13,881 bases of DNA. Origin: Saccoglossus kowalevskii. Its lineage: Eukaryota > Hemichordata > Enteropneusta > Harrimaniidae. The position numbers and the translations under genes were made by a program. Of the stretch, positions 1 through 10,383 are shown piece by piece. The notes beneath the pieces are model-generated. The model did no database searches, had not been told where the DNA came from, and was given only the letters and a program-made list of their open reading frames with translations. Numbering within the stretch: position 1 is the first letter of the stretch; every line of letters starts with the position of its first letter. The stretch is from assembly GCF_000003605.2 (NCBI RefSeq), contig NW_003106596.1, positions 231,734 to 245,614 on the forward strand, in the 5' to 3' direction.

Positions 1-624
1 GGCATGTCTATTGTTTTACAACGACTGTCCCAGGGGATTTTCGTCTTCTCAATTTCTCAAGATAAACTCCCAGGGTTGTTTGGTGTACTAGAAGGGCATG
101 TTTATTGGCAGCATTTCTTGTATTAATTTCCATTGCACAAAAAAAGAAGAAGCAAATACTGTTACTGAAGCACAGAATTTGCATGCATTTTTCTTCCCGG
201 CCATTCACGCAAACTGCAAACGAAGTCTTTTACCGCATCCATAGTTGTTGACACTTTGCATCCGCCTTGATGGATGTATTGTGACGTATTTTGACCCCGG
301 ATTCTGACCTTGCGTTCCGGCTACATGTACTGCCCTTTCATACCAGTTCAATTTTCTTTCATTATTACATCTAAATATCATGATATTTAATATCTAAAAC
401 CAACCTTTATTTCACAGTCACTTTAGTTTTCACTTTTCTAAAATTAATTTACTGATCAAAAGACTTTTCACTCCCGTCATGCAATCTCCCATAGTACTTC
501 CGCAGACACAGCGTCGATCGCCAACATATCTACAAATAACCTCGCTCTCAGGAGCTGAGGAATCACAAGTTTATTCCATGGATTGAATTACAAATCTTTT
601 TAGAGGCGAGGAAATAAAATATTC
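1..624. other. No gene seen; unique AT-rich DNA
   Basis: All frames are broken by frequent stops and the open stretches are short, with no recognisable protein. The only motif I would note is a perfect octamer (ATTTGCAT, 177-184), the classical POU-factor site. One perfect 8-mer in DNA of this composition is weak evidence, so it is not called as a regulatory site. Confidence 0.6.
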
Positions 625-711
625 AAAGCAGGTTGGCACATGTGGTGCGTAGAACGATCTACAGCTCACTGGCTTGTAATTTCAAAATGCAGCTGTCACC
701 AACCTTGCTTT
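625..711. repeat. 87-bp segment bounded by an inverted repeat
   Basis: The left end AAAGCAGGTTGG (625-636) is the reverse complement of the right end CCAACCTTGCTTT (699-711) apart from one inserted base. The interior does not pair further, so this is a pair of short terminal inverted repeats and not a full hairpin. It could be a tiny MITE-like remnant. No clear target-site duplication flanks it, and a 12-bp inverted match within 90 bp can occur by chance in a window this long. A transposon origin is inferred, not shown. Confidence 0.35.
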
Positions 712-909
712 CACGATTCAGGAGGATTAAATTGGCGAGTTGACGATTTCTAGTCGTCATGGCAACTCAATTATAGTGCGTTTACATCTGTATTGTTATT
801 GAACGATGGAAGATGAAACATAAAATAAAATGAGGACTACTTTATAGAAAATCGTGGTAATGGATAATTCAATATGTTAATTGTTGATCACTGAGAGTTA
901 ATAATGAAA

Positions 910-924
910 AACAATATTAATTAA
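910..924 (+). repeat. Left copy of 15-bp direct repeat (candidate target-site duplication)
   Basis: AACAATATTAATTAA here is repeated exactly at 1126-1140. The bases on either side differ, so the match is exactly 15 bp. It sits directly before the start of the region that resembles 2128-2335. This is what a retroposition target-site duplication would look like. The repeat is entirely AT apart from one C, which raises the chance of coincidence. Confidence 0.45.
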
Positions 925-1125
925 AGATGTAGCATGGATGAAAACATGTCGCTGACAATAACGTTGTTTGCTACTGTATGTTGAAATTATGACAAATTAT
1001 GATTTATCGTAAAGTCGAAATGCTGCCTCGTAGCATGCACCGAAGTGCTCGTTCGATTAACAATTTTATGTACGTACCGAAAACAGTCAGCGCACGTGCG
1101 TAGAGAATTTAATTGTTTTATTTTT
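925..1125 (+). mobile_element. Short interspersed element, copy A (about 201 bp)
   Basis: This segment lies between two exact 15-bp direct repeats and is similar along its length to 2128-2335. Shared landmarks in order are AGATG at the start, ATAACG(T/A)TGTTTGCTA (958-974), TTGAAA, ATTTATCGTAAA (1002-1013), GTACGTAC (1071-1078) followed by an AAAACA block, and a T-rich end around ATTGTTT. The palindrome CGCACGTGCG (1091-1100), containing an E-box CACGTG, lies near the 3' end. No open reading frame fits the element. Size and flanking duplication suggest a SINE or other non-autonomous element, but I see no tRNA-like A and B boxes, so the class is unknown. It matches no family I can name. Confidence 0.45.
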
Positions 1126-1140
1126 AACAATATTAATTAA
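1126..1140 (+). repeat. Right copy of 15-bp direct repeat (candidate target-site duplication)
   Basis: This is identical to 910-924 and directly follows the T-rich end of copy A. Together the two copies define a 201-bp insert. Confidence 0.45.
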
Positions 1141-1925
1141 TCGTGGTCCAATGTATTCATGAGATTATAGTATCGAACAACAATACTAAAAATGACGTGG
1201 TAATTTCTGTGAGAAGCCTCTATTATTCAAATAAGCAAAACGATTATTGTCTAAATTTGGTAGACAATATATTTGTGACGTTGTGGTGGTACAATAGTGC
1301 AAATAGATGCATGGATTTTACAACTCAAACGCACGTATCTCCAAATATTGTGTGAATTGCATAAAAATTGTAAAATTTCTTTTGAAAAAACAACAGTGCA
1401 GCAATACACCCTCGAAAATTTCCCCTTCCCCTTGACCTTTAATGGAAAACATGATATTCCGTTTGTATATAATATGAGCCTCCCTCTCATTGGCGCTCTC
1501 AATGTAGAGGGGGTGGTGCTGGAATAACGTTGCTCACTAAAGCACAGAATTATATATATCATCAAGAATTCTGTGTACTGTTCACTGATAGCAAAATAAA
1601 CAGTAATATGCTAATGTGAACATTTTATAATGCGAAACCATCACGATAAACAAACAAAAAAGTATTTTTCCCGCGGACGAAATATTTTCAGTCCTGACTG
1701 ATCATGCGCTCTGAACTCTGAACTTTCTGTTGCAAGGTTTTAGACTCACGAAAGCGAATATTTTTTTATTGGCGAACAAAGCAGAGCCCATAAAATTATT
1801 TAGACCCAATTTCTGCGATAAACCTGTGACCTTTCGCCGTGATTCAAGGACACATATACTGATAAAACTTATTTTGTGTCTCATTATTTTTAATGTCAAA
1901 TGTGACAGTTTTAGTTAGGTAGGAG
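1141..1925. other. No gene seen; overlapping open frames judged spurious
   Basis: Open frames exist on both strands over the same bases (about 1297-1527 on + and 1251-1565 on -). Neither resembles a known protein, and mirrored frames on both strands are typical of chance. A C- and G-richer patch at about 1425-1530 contains a pyrimidine run and GTAGAGGGGGTGGTG, but it has no convincing splice-bounded frame. A 9-bp hairpin inside this interval is listed separately. Confidence 0.55.
1543..1575. repeat. Hairpin, 9-bp perfect stem
   Basis: CACAGAATT (1543-1551) and AATTCTGTG (1567-1575) are exact reverse complements around a 15-base AT-rich loop. There is no T-tract or neighbouring gene to suggest a terminator or a structured RNA, so no role is assigned. 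Confidence 0.45.
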
Positions 1926-1959
1926 AACAGAACCCCCGATTGTCAAAAATGGTTCTGTT
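1926..1959. repeat. Hairpin, 9-bp perfect stem
   Basis: AACAGAACC (1926-1934) and GGTTCTGTT (1951-1959) are exact reverse complements separated by 16 bases. No gene is adjacent and no function is inferred. The arms resemble a nuclear-receptor half-site (AGAACA) only loosely. Confidence 0.45.
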
Positions 1960-2127
1960 TGTTTCGTAAATTAGTCGTTTGAGTGGATAAAGACTTGAAA
2001 TGTATTCAGGCGTAATCATATGCCCACCAACTTCAAGGAAATATATACATTGCCATGGTTACATCATTAACTTACAGGGAGCAATTTAATTGCCAATTAT
2101 AATCTATTTTCTCAATCTCTACCTCGA

Positions 2128-2335
2128 AGATGAATATGAATAAGAAAAAAGTCATTGTTAATAACGATGTTTGCTAACGCGTCTTGAAATGACCAAATTT
2201 ATCGTAAACCAAAATATGTTGCATTGCAGCACACACAATGTTTCGATGAAAAACACTAATACACATGCGCAGTGATTATTATTGTACGTACTAAAAACAA
2301 CTGAAATCACAGAATGTCATTGTTTCAAGTTATTT
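2128..2335 (+). mobile_element. Short interspersed element, copy B (diverged)
   Basis: This is related to 925-1125 in the same orientation, with several small indels. It shares the AGATG start, ATAACGATGTTTGCTA (2161-2176), TTGAAA, ATTTATCGTAAA, then TTGTACGTACTAAAAACA (2282-2299) and a TCATTGTTT-containing end. Upstream of the GTACGTAC block it carries CACATGCGCAGTG (2262-2274), which copy A lacks but the inverted copy near 12045 shares. I see no flanking direct repeat, so the boundaries are estimates from where similarity to copy A fades. Confidence 0.4.
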
Positions 2336-2875
2336 ATGTGCTGAAAAAACAACATTTTTAGGTCGTGATGATTCATTATTCAATCAACATTTCTTCTCCA
2401 TATTTCCACTTTAAAAACCTAAATTATGTAAATATTACATTTTTTCTCAATTATTCAAAAGAATATATCCCAGAACGGTTTGACTGTGTTGTATAATATA
2501 ATGTAAGAAGTATTTGTTACGGGACAATCCTTCCAGACACTTTTAAATTGTATCAGCGCGGAGAGTTATATTACAGAGTCTTTTAGATTCTCTTTATGCT
2601 GATATCAACAAAATGTCTCACAGTTGATTTCCGTCTTTTTAAAAACATGAAATGTTTTGAGCCCATCCGAAGTTGCAGCCTTTTCTCGCTATTCTGTCAA
2701 AACCATAACCATTTTTTTCTAAATCGATAGGAATGTAAGATCTCAGTTGCCACGTTACATTCAATATCTGTTCACGCACTTCATACTGCGATTTATACTG
2801 GACTCAGTGTGATCCAATCGTGGAGCCAACTTATCAAGAGCGGATGCGAATTCCTGGTTTGGCGCACTTTTTTAA

Positions 2876-2883
2876 TGACGTCA
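2876..2883. promoter_or_regulatory. Perfect CRE palindrome TGACGTCA
   Basis: This is the canonical palindromic CREB/ATF binding site. A second perfect copy lies at 10909-10916, and a related TTACGTCA is at 3637-3644. The motif match is certain. Use as a binding site is only a possibility, because no promoter or gene is seen nearby. Confidence 0.25.
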
Positions 2884-3063
2884 CTACAATAGGCAATATA
2901 GTGTACTTGTAATTGCTAATGAAGACCAAACGAGGGCGTTGGACTCATCTGCTCCATCTCAGTTCAATTCACTCAGTCATTTCTTCAAACAGTAACTTGT
3001 TCTACAACCTGTAGACTTCTTTCAATAATAAACTGCGCGCAATTCCGTGTTCTATCAATAAAC

Positions 3064-3075
3064 GCCCTCTAGTGG
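3064..3075 (-). promoter_or_regulatory. CTCF-like core motif
   Basis: The minus strand reads CCACTAGAGGGC, which fits every position of the commonly used CTCF core CCASYAGRKGGC. CTCF is present in most bilaterians, where this core is bound by its central zinc fingers. The flanks were not scored against a full matrix. A weaker 10 of 12 match, TCGGTAGAGGGC, lies on the plus strand at 3837-3848, facing away from this one. Confidence 0.3.
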
Positions 3076-3573
3076 TATTCATTTAAACAAATACTACTCC
3101 AATACTACTTTATCTCTCCGTGATTGGTCTTTGTATATTTACTCACTTCTGTCTGTTTCACATTAAGTCAAACACGTATATCACAACACTCGCATTTACT
3201 TTTTGTTATTTGTTTCATAACAAGTTCAGCATCGGAATATATGAGCCGCCTTTAAACACATAATAAAATACAAACATTTAAAAAAATTATACATTAGTCG
3301 GTGGCACCAGCATGACTGGGATGCGCGTATACAGTTTGTGTGCATTTACTATCTTATATTACGTTCACGGATCACTGACTTTCAACTAGGGTGAAGAATT
3401 GTTTACTCTTTGTGACGTGGCAAATGGGCGATTCTAATACGAGCGCAGGGCTGGCACTAACGAATGTACACATGCATAAACGAATGTTTCGTGAATCACG
3501 GTATTTTGCCAGCAGCATAATTAAAAGACGGGAAATACTGCTATCCGTTCGAGCACTACTTGTTTTGTACAAA

Positions 3574-3619
3574 TACGCGGTACTATTTAATTGTACGCGG
3601 TACTATTTAATTGTACGCG
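3574..3619 (+). repeat. 20-bp tandem duplication, about 2.3 copies
   Basis: The 20-bp unit TACGCGGTACTATTTAATTG occurs at 3574-3593 and again, identically, at 3594-3613. A partial third copy (TACGCG) follows. Exact identity suggests a recent slippage or short-duplication event. Confidence 0.85.
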
Positions 3620-4091
3620 TGCGGGCTACGTCTGCATTACGTCATATATGCCTCTTAGTAGCACTGCGAGTGTATTCCCGACAGACAAGATCATTCACCT
3701 CGACATATGGTTGTGAAGTTGTCTTCCTGTTAGTACATATCACATTTATAATACAGTATTATCACTGGGATGCGATTACAATAACAACGTTATAAAAAGC
3801 ATTTCTTTCACCCACCTACGTCACAGAAATGTCATGTCGGTAGAGGGCATGCCATTCAAGAAGGTGTATCAGGCTCATAGTTGATGTTAAAATCAATTAC
3901 ACACAGTTTCGTGGAAACCAGGCCGGAGATAAGCATATACGAACAACAAATTTAAGGTATTGATACATGTTCGTCCGCACTCGCACGGTCAAAATACCAT
4001 GAAAAGGGCAAAATAATTTGGCTGATGTCAGATCAGTAATCGATCTTTTTTACGTGAGAATCATCATAACTTCATTATAAGTATCTCATTT
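3620..4091. other. No gene seen
   Basis: This is unique sequence between the 20-bp duplication and the 55-bp minisatellite. It contains TTACGTCA (3637-3644), a CRE-like bZIP site, and the weak CTCF-like match at 3837-3848. No exon or RNA gene is recognisable. Confidence 0.55.
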
Positions 4092-4586
4092 GCTCGTGGG
4101 GTTTTGCCTTGTTGTCTGTAAGACATTCAAACTACGTTGGAGTCTCGCTCGTGGGGTTTTGCCCTGTTGTCTGTAAAACATTCAAACTACGTTGGAGTCT
4201 CGCTCGTGGGGTTTTGCCCTGTTGTCTGTAAAACATCCAAACTACGTTGGAGTCTCGCTCGTGGGGTTTTGCCCTGTTGTCTGTAAAACATCCAAACTAC
4301 GTTGGAGTCTCGCTCGTGGGGTTTTGCCCTGTTGTCTGTAAGACATTCAAACTACGTTGGAGTCTCGCTCGTGGGGTTTTGCCCTGTTGTCTGTAAAACA
4401 TCCAAACTACGTTGGAGTCTCGCTCGTGGGGTTTTGCCCTGTTGTCTGTAAGACATTCAAACTACGTTGGAGTCTCGCTCGTGGGGTTTTGCCCTGTTGT
4501 CTGTAAAACATCCAAACTACGTTGGAGTCTTGCTCGTGGGGTTTTGCCTTATTCTCTGTGAAACATTCAAACTATGTTGGAGTCTT
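4092..4586 (+). repeat. 55-bp minisatellite, 9 copies
   Basis: Nine head-to-tail units of exactly 55 bp start at 4092, 4147, 4202, 4257, 4312, 4367, 4422, 4477 and 4532. Each begins GCTCGTGGGGTTTTGCC, has a central TTGTCTGTAA and ends ACTACGTTGGAGTCT. No unit contains an indel. Two variants recur: AGACATTC (units 1, 5, 7) and AAACATCC (units 3, 4, 6, 8). Unit 2 is intermediate. Unit 9 is the most diverged (CTTATTCTCTGTG, TATGTTGG) and unit 1 carries CCTTG, as expected for array edges. Because 55 is not a multiple of 3, the frame shifts every unit, so the array does not encode a repeat protein. The open frame starting at 4467 is a by-product of the repeat. Confidence 0.97.
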
Positions 4587-6250
4587 CTACAAAAGACGAC
4601 GTTGGCAACGCGTTTTGTTTACTTGTACATCAATACAGTGTGCCCTCTAACAGAACTTATTTTATAGAAATTCTGAGTCAAACTGGAATGTTCCAACATC
4701 AAGTTTAGTCAGCTTGTTGGCTGCTGAGTAGGTCAGACTTATAGTAAATACATTGTATGGGTCGGTATAGATTTCCTTCGTATTTACATATTTCACAAGT
4801 TAGCATTACGTGTCGTGATCTAATTCGTTGACGTGTACCCCTATAATCGACTTTATATCGAATTATATTTTTATCATTTGCGAATTATTAATTGCAGAAA
4901 AACTACGCATAAAGTGCACAAAATCTATTTTTAAACATTATTTTATAGCAAATAAAAATTATTAATTAGAATGTACATGAGATTTTGTCACCGAATGCAA
5001 CCGGGCGAATGGTAACAGGCTTAAAGTCATTATAATATCACGTATGTATAACCTATTTTTTTTCCAAAAAAGTAGTTCGCTGACCATATAGTTTTATCTG
5101 ATTTTTAACCTACTGGCCAGGTACCGTCGATGATGACATTCCAACAACGGTGTCAGGTTTCTGGTATGTAATACGAAACCACCTTAGCAAAACAAAATGA
5201 ACATTCAACTACAACTACTGCTTAAAACAAAGAAAACACAACTTCTTTTGTGTGCAACCGACATGGATTAAAAACCTTCAATACAGCTAATACAATTAAT
5301 GCCTATAACAGTCGAATTCAGCATCTAAAAACTTTTATTATTAAATTTACGCATGCGCAGCGCCAATATTTACACTTGTCACGATACTATGTATGCTTAA
5401 TTGGTGTAAGCTGGTAGGATCGATAAATATAATATATATGAAATGGCAGCAGGTAATTGTAGTCCTAGGTAATTATTCAATGTAACTAGACATTTTGGGA
5501 CAAAATAACCTTTCTCATTGATAAATAAATCTCCGTACGGTTCCAAACATATACTTGTTATAACGATGCAACGTTTGCAGATCTAGACCACTTTTTTGGC
5601 AATACCTTACACCCAAAACTGGCCCCTATATTGGATTAACAAAATTTGCATTTTAACAAATTGTATATTATTCTGATTACTTTAGTAATTAATGTAAGAT
5701 CTTGATACAGCGTTATTTTTAGTACCTTTTTAAGGTTAAAATTGGCGTTGTGGTGAGTGGCTTATAACATAACTGACCTACATTTTTATGCCCATGTTTT
5801 CTAGTAATCGTGCATAACAATTCAAATCCGTGATTACTAAAAAAGAAAAGCTATTAGCTGTCACTGAATTAATAACTAAATCCATATGAGCGTTGTCTTA
5901 TTCCACGTTGTGCGCTTGGATAAAAACCACATTTACCCCGGAGAGTTACTTATATAATCATCTATCAGTGTCGTCTTTATTGTGTCTGTCACGCGCAGAA
6001 AGATGTGTACCCAAGATTCACCAAAAATTGTAATAATATATCTGACAAAATTTTTTTTCATTATTATAATATAGTACACTACTCAGGCATCGAAATATTT
6101 AATTCCATTGGAAATATTGTCTCAAATATTATCTCTAGGAAGGATCCGTTTAAGCGATTGTGGAGTATGACCCTGTAATTGTGACATGATAAGTTCCACT
6201 CGCACCACTACAGTACAAATAGGTTGCACTACTTTTTTCTACAGTTGTGA
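4587..6250. other. No gene seen; long unique AT-rich stretch
   Basis: There are stops in every frame and no recognisable exon, RNA gene or mobile element. An NRF1-like site at 5348-5359 is listed separately. A CGGAGAGTTA string followed by a TATATAA-like run (about 5939-5957) is shared in part with 2559-2568, but the match is too short to call a repeat or promoter. Confidence 0.55.
5348..5359 (+). promoter_or_regulatory. NRF1-like palindromic motif
   Basis: TACGCATGCGCA matches 11 of 12 positions of the NRF1 consensus YGCGCAYGCGCR. Similar CATGCGCA strings occur inside the dispersed element copies at 2262-2272 and 12045-12056. This one may be a worn fragment of the same family, because the minus-strand reading continues into an AATTTAAT stretch like the end of copy A. 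Regulatory use is unproven. Confidence 0.22.
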
Positions 6251-6268
6251 TTAGGTTAGGTTAGGTTA
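6251..6268 (+). repeat. Short (TTAGG)n run, 3.6 copies
   Basis: Three exact TTAGG units plus TTA. TTAGG is the ancestral arthropod telomere repeat and also turns up as short interstitial runs. At this length it is a simple repeat, not a telomere. Confidence 0.7.
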
Positions 6269-7231
<963 letters not shown>

Positions 7232-8470
7232 TTCGGGTTATATTCGTTAATAATTTTAAAATGCAATTAAATTAATTGTGAATTCGTGAAATGCAAAAGA
7301 AATAAAAAAAAACGTGACACTTTTCAAAAAGCATGACGGTAACCGTGCTGGGTTGCTACAGTCCATCGTTAGCAAGATTAAAAATCCTGGGACGACAATT
7401 TCAATAGACTCGATATCATTCCATCTGTACATCTGTTCGATCATATTTCATACAAGTATCTGGTCCACTAGTTGTTATTCCACCTCCAATAACCCCACAA
7501 ATCTGAGCAACTTCAGAAGTGTGTCATAATCGAGACAAGATGGCGAATCGAACCTCTTTAATCAGTATGCAATGAAATTGTATTAAGTCCGTAACTCAGA
7601 ATTGTTATGTAAATGAAGGTTTAATATTTATCCACAAATGTAAATTTGGATTAATAAGATAAATGAAAAATGCAGTAAAATGTTACATTGGTTGTCTCGT
7701 TTTCCGAAAAACAATGTGTTATCACAGGTGACCTACATCAGTATTATGAGGTACATATGCTGTCTAATAATAGATCCTCCTTAGATTGAGCTTGTGAAGT
7801 GTAAAACATCATCATGCATGATTTGGGCTTAATTCTAATAAATCTACTTACAAACAATTTTTATCAACGACGAAATTCAGAAGAGACTAATTATGCCTCA
7901 GGGTTTTTTTTTTCTTTACTCACCTTGAAAAAGATTTTTTATAAGTTGACTTCAATGGGTAGACTCAATCTAAGTCCTTCAAATGGACATTCAGATTACA
8001 TCATTGGTGACTATTTCTTTCCACTAACAATTGATTCTTATGAATGTACCAACAACTGAAATTGAAATTAAAGAACATAAATATGCACGGAAATTGTCAG
8101 CTTTCTATTTGTCTGCAAGTGAATGAATGAAAAAGATTATTTTAATTGTGCAGAGTCATAAAGTCTGAGGTATTGATTATTTGTACAGATGTACAGCGTT
8201 CTTGGAGTGACAGCCATTCTTAAGGCAACGAATGCACCGAGCAGCACAGACACAATAACAGGTACACTAAGCGACTGACTGTGACGACGGGCGACTAGTT
8301 GTTTTTCAGGCTACGTACGTTGCCAGACCCATCTTGGCGACTCAATCATACCATACACACGAGACGTTACCTCATGCACTGCTCCGTGTGAACTTGCCAT
8401 ACAAGGACGTATTGGTGTAAACCGTAGTTTCTGGCACGAATTTACATGAATGGCTGAGATTGATATACAG
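7232..8470. other. No gene seen
   Basis: An open frame with an ATG at 7814 (81 codons) has no recognisable domain and crosses a T10 tract (7904-7913). A minus-strand match to a tRNA B-box-like string near 7541-7556 was examined and dismissed. The rest is unique AT-rich sequence. Confidence 0.5.
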
Positions 8471-8504
8471 CGAATATTATGTATATATTATGATATAATG
8501 TTCG
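8471..8504. repeat. Hairpin, 10-bp stem with one wobble
   Basis: CGAATATTAT (8471-8480) pairs with ATAATGTTCG (8495-8504), with a single T/G wobble and a 14-base AT-rich loop. No gene is adjacent. AT-rich DNA makes such stems fairly common. Confidence 0.35.
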
Positions 8505-10196
8505 TGGCCTATATATCCCTCGTTTAGCGATTCAACCACGTAACTGTCAGTCGCTCATTGCTTACAATTTAGAAATTGATAACTAATTAGAAATTGATCT
8601 ATTATAGAAAAGTAAATTGGAAACACGTGAGAATGAAGGTAAAGTTCTTATTCTGATTAACGGAGACCTGTTAGGCATCAAGGACACGATGCTTATAATA
8701 ACATAATTTTACGTCTATTAAATACATTTTCCCTCTGGCAATAAGTACACACATAATACGACCTCGTTCATGTTGCAATAAACTATTTTTGCTCGTCCAA
8801 TATATTCGTGTTGTTACAGCGCTAATGAGAACCTGGATGACTTGAAGAAAATCAGAAGGCGATGCTCTCAAACTGAAACGTGAACATAATCTTTGATTTT
8901 CCGAAATGCAATGCAAACGTCACTCTTACGAGTAGACAGGGGACAATAGCTAGAATTGAAAAAAAACTGCGAAATGTACTTATAGCCTCATTCGGGTTGC
9001 ATGTAATTAGGTGCCTGGCAATCACGTAATTGTACGCGATATTACAGTGACGGATCTACTTATACAGTTAACGAGGCATTGAAACCAAATTCAACAATTA
9101 CTCATGATTATTTTTTTTTTCACGTAACTGCGTATTGTTCAATACTGTTAATGCCTGCAAATCTGCATTATAAATTTTGATTTATATTAACTTTCGATTC
9201 ACGTATTAGTAACTTTCGATATTCTCACAAGGTTTGTAATCTGAAAAAAACGAGGTGTACAGATATCTAGGGAAAGATTGTATTCGCTCTTTTGCCGGCT
9301 CCCCCTATACCTAAAATGAGGCAAAAGTACACAACATACAGTACACTATACCGCAGAGTTCATTATGATTTTGAACATTTCTCGGACAGCAGTGATATGC
9401 TGATTTCAAATGACTCAAATCTCCTTATTCAAACATTGCTAAGAACAAAGTAGAGACGACGTGTTCAATACAACCAAAATGTACAATGCAAAAATACGAC
9501 AAACAATCTTTTTAGACTTCTGTAGTTTAAACATATAACCAAGGCAGGAGTCAGCTTATACGGAAATAAATCTAGCTTAATCATTTTTATGGCCTTGTTA
9601 CGTCGATTTCCCGGAACGCCAATTTCCTTAGGGTGTTGTGATCGTGTTGCGTGGAGGATACATTTCATGTGTTAGTCTCGGTCCATGCTGTGAGTTATTA
9701 AATAAGTTTCTACTCAAGTAAGAAAAGAGGAATATTGAGCGAATAAGTGTTTGATAAATATCATAATTAATTAAAAATGTTGGGCCTTTCCAGTTCCTCG
9801 TGTTATTGGACTTTGCTGATTTCGACAAAATAACATACTTTATAAATATTATCTGCTTTCATTTTTTTTAACAGAAAAACAATAATTTACAATTATAGTC
9901 AGCATTTCCGCGTTATGCATTTAAATATTTCTTTTAAAAACAAAAATACTCATTCCGGTAATTGATGCGAATCAGCCGAATTTCAATTGTCTCACTCCCT
10001 GTCAACCGAAGTACTAGCACGCAGTCTGGTGATATGATACGTGCTTTTGTTAGACAGTATGTGACATTAGGCACAGACCCTAAGAGTGTGTATCAGGGGT
10101 CCAACAGAGCCGGGTTGTGTGCTTTTATTTGAGCTGGCGTCAATCTTAAGCTCTAGGGTTCTATCTAATCCAATACCTCTCTTTGCACGTTCGGCT
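8505..10196. other. No gene seen; long unique stretch
   Basis: The longest open frames here are under 85 codons, look random and match no family. Small local repeats include TTAGAAATTGAT at 8569-8580 and 8587-8598 (18 bp apart) and a T10 run at 9111-9120. Nothing else stands out. Confidence 0.5.
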
Positions 10197-10225
10197 TTCA
10201 CAATACCATACTTTAGTATTGTGAA
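10197..10225. repeat. Hairpin, 10-bp perfect stem
   Basis: TTCACAATAC (10197-10206) and GTATTGTGAA (10216-10225) are exact reverse complements around a 9-base loop. This is the strongest simple stem-loop in the window by stem length and compactness. The arms are too short for a typical microRNA precursor, and the flanking bases add only a wobble pair, so no RNA gene is called. Confidence 0.55.
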
Positions 10226-10336
10226 GTGGAAATAACATACCGAACCGTAGATCTTTAGACAAGGTTCGTCTAGGAAAATTTACAATTACAAAAACTCAAA
10301 AACAAAACTGACATGTACACTATATCACACTACATA

Positions 10337-10383
10337 TTCATGGTATATTTCAGGTATATTTCATGGTATATTTCATGGTATAC
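10337..10383 (+). repeat. 12-bp tandem repeat, 4 copies
   Basis: Four units of TTCATGGTATAT start at 10337, 10349, 10360 and 10372. The second lacks one T (11 bp) and the fourth ends in C. This is a small local expansion. Confidence 0.9.

Larger units (their letters stand above)
2336..3573. other. No gene seen; unique DNA with scattered motifs
   Basis: There is no supported exon. The interval includes an ATGTAA/TTACAT palindrome (2426-2440), a perfect CRE, and a CTCF-like core; the last two are listed separately. An open frame runs from 3391 through the following duplication to 3795. It begins with GTG, its first ATG is at 3424, and the translation resembles no family I know. Confidence 0.5.

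Noticed and set aside
1251-1565. Overlapping open frames of 76 to 104 codons on both strands
   Set aside because: Mirrored frames over the same bases, no homology recognised, and no conserved-looking motifs.
2932-2960. GGCGTTGGACT followed by AGTTCAATTC, reminiscent of a tRNA-Ser/Leu-derived SINE head
   Set aside because: There is no proper A box upstream, the spacing is too short, and no arms pair; probably chance.
3391-3795. The longest open frame in the window (134 codons, plus strand)
   Set aside because: It starts with GTG (first ATG at 3424), runs through a recent 20-bp duplication, and its translation has no recognisable domain or protein-like composition.
4092-4586. A possible CRISPR array
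   Set aside because: The units are contiguous with no unique spacers, and the context is eukaryotic; it is a minisatellite.
4092-4586. GGGGTTTT in each unit, resembling the ciliate telomere repeat
   Set aside because: It occurs once per 55 bp and not in tandem, so it is a coincidence of the unit sequence.
4467-4667. An open frame starting inside the 55-bp array
   Set aside because: It is a by-product of the repeat; with a 55-bp period the reading frame changes each unit.
5939-5957. A TATA-like run after CGGAGAGTTA as a possible promoter
   Set aside because: TATA-like strings are frequent in this AT-rich DNA, and no transcript or coding start follows.
7530-7560. A minus-strand GGTTCGATTC string resembling a tRNA B box
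   Set aside because: The bases around it do not form a T-arm stem, and no acceptor or anticodon arm can be drawn.
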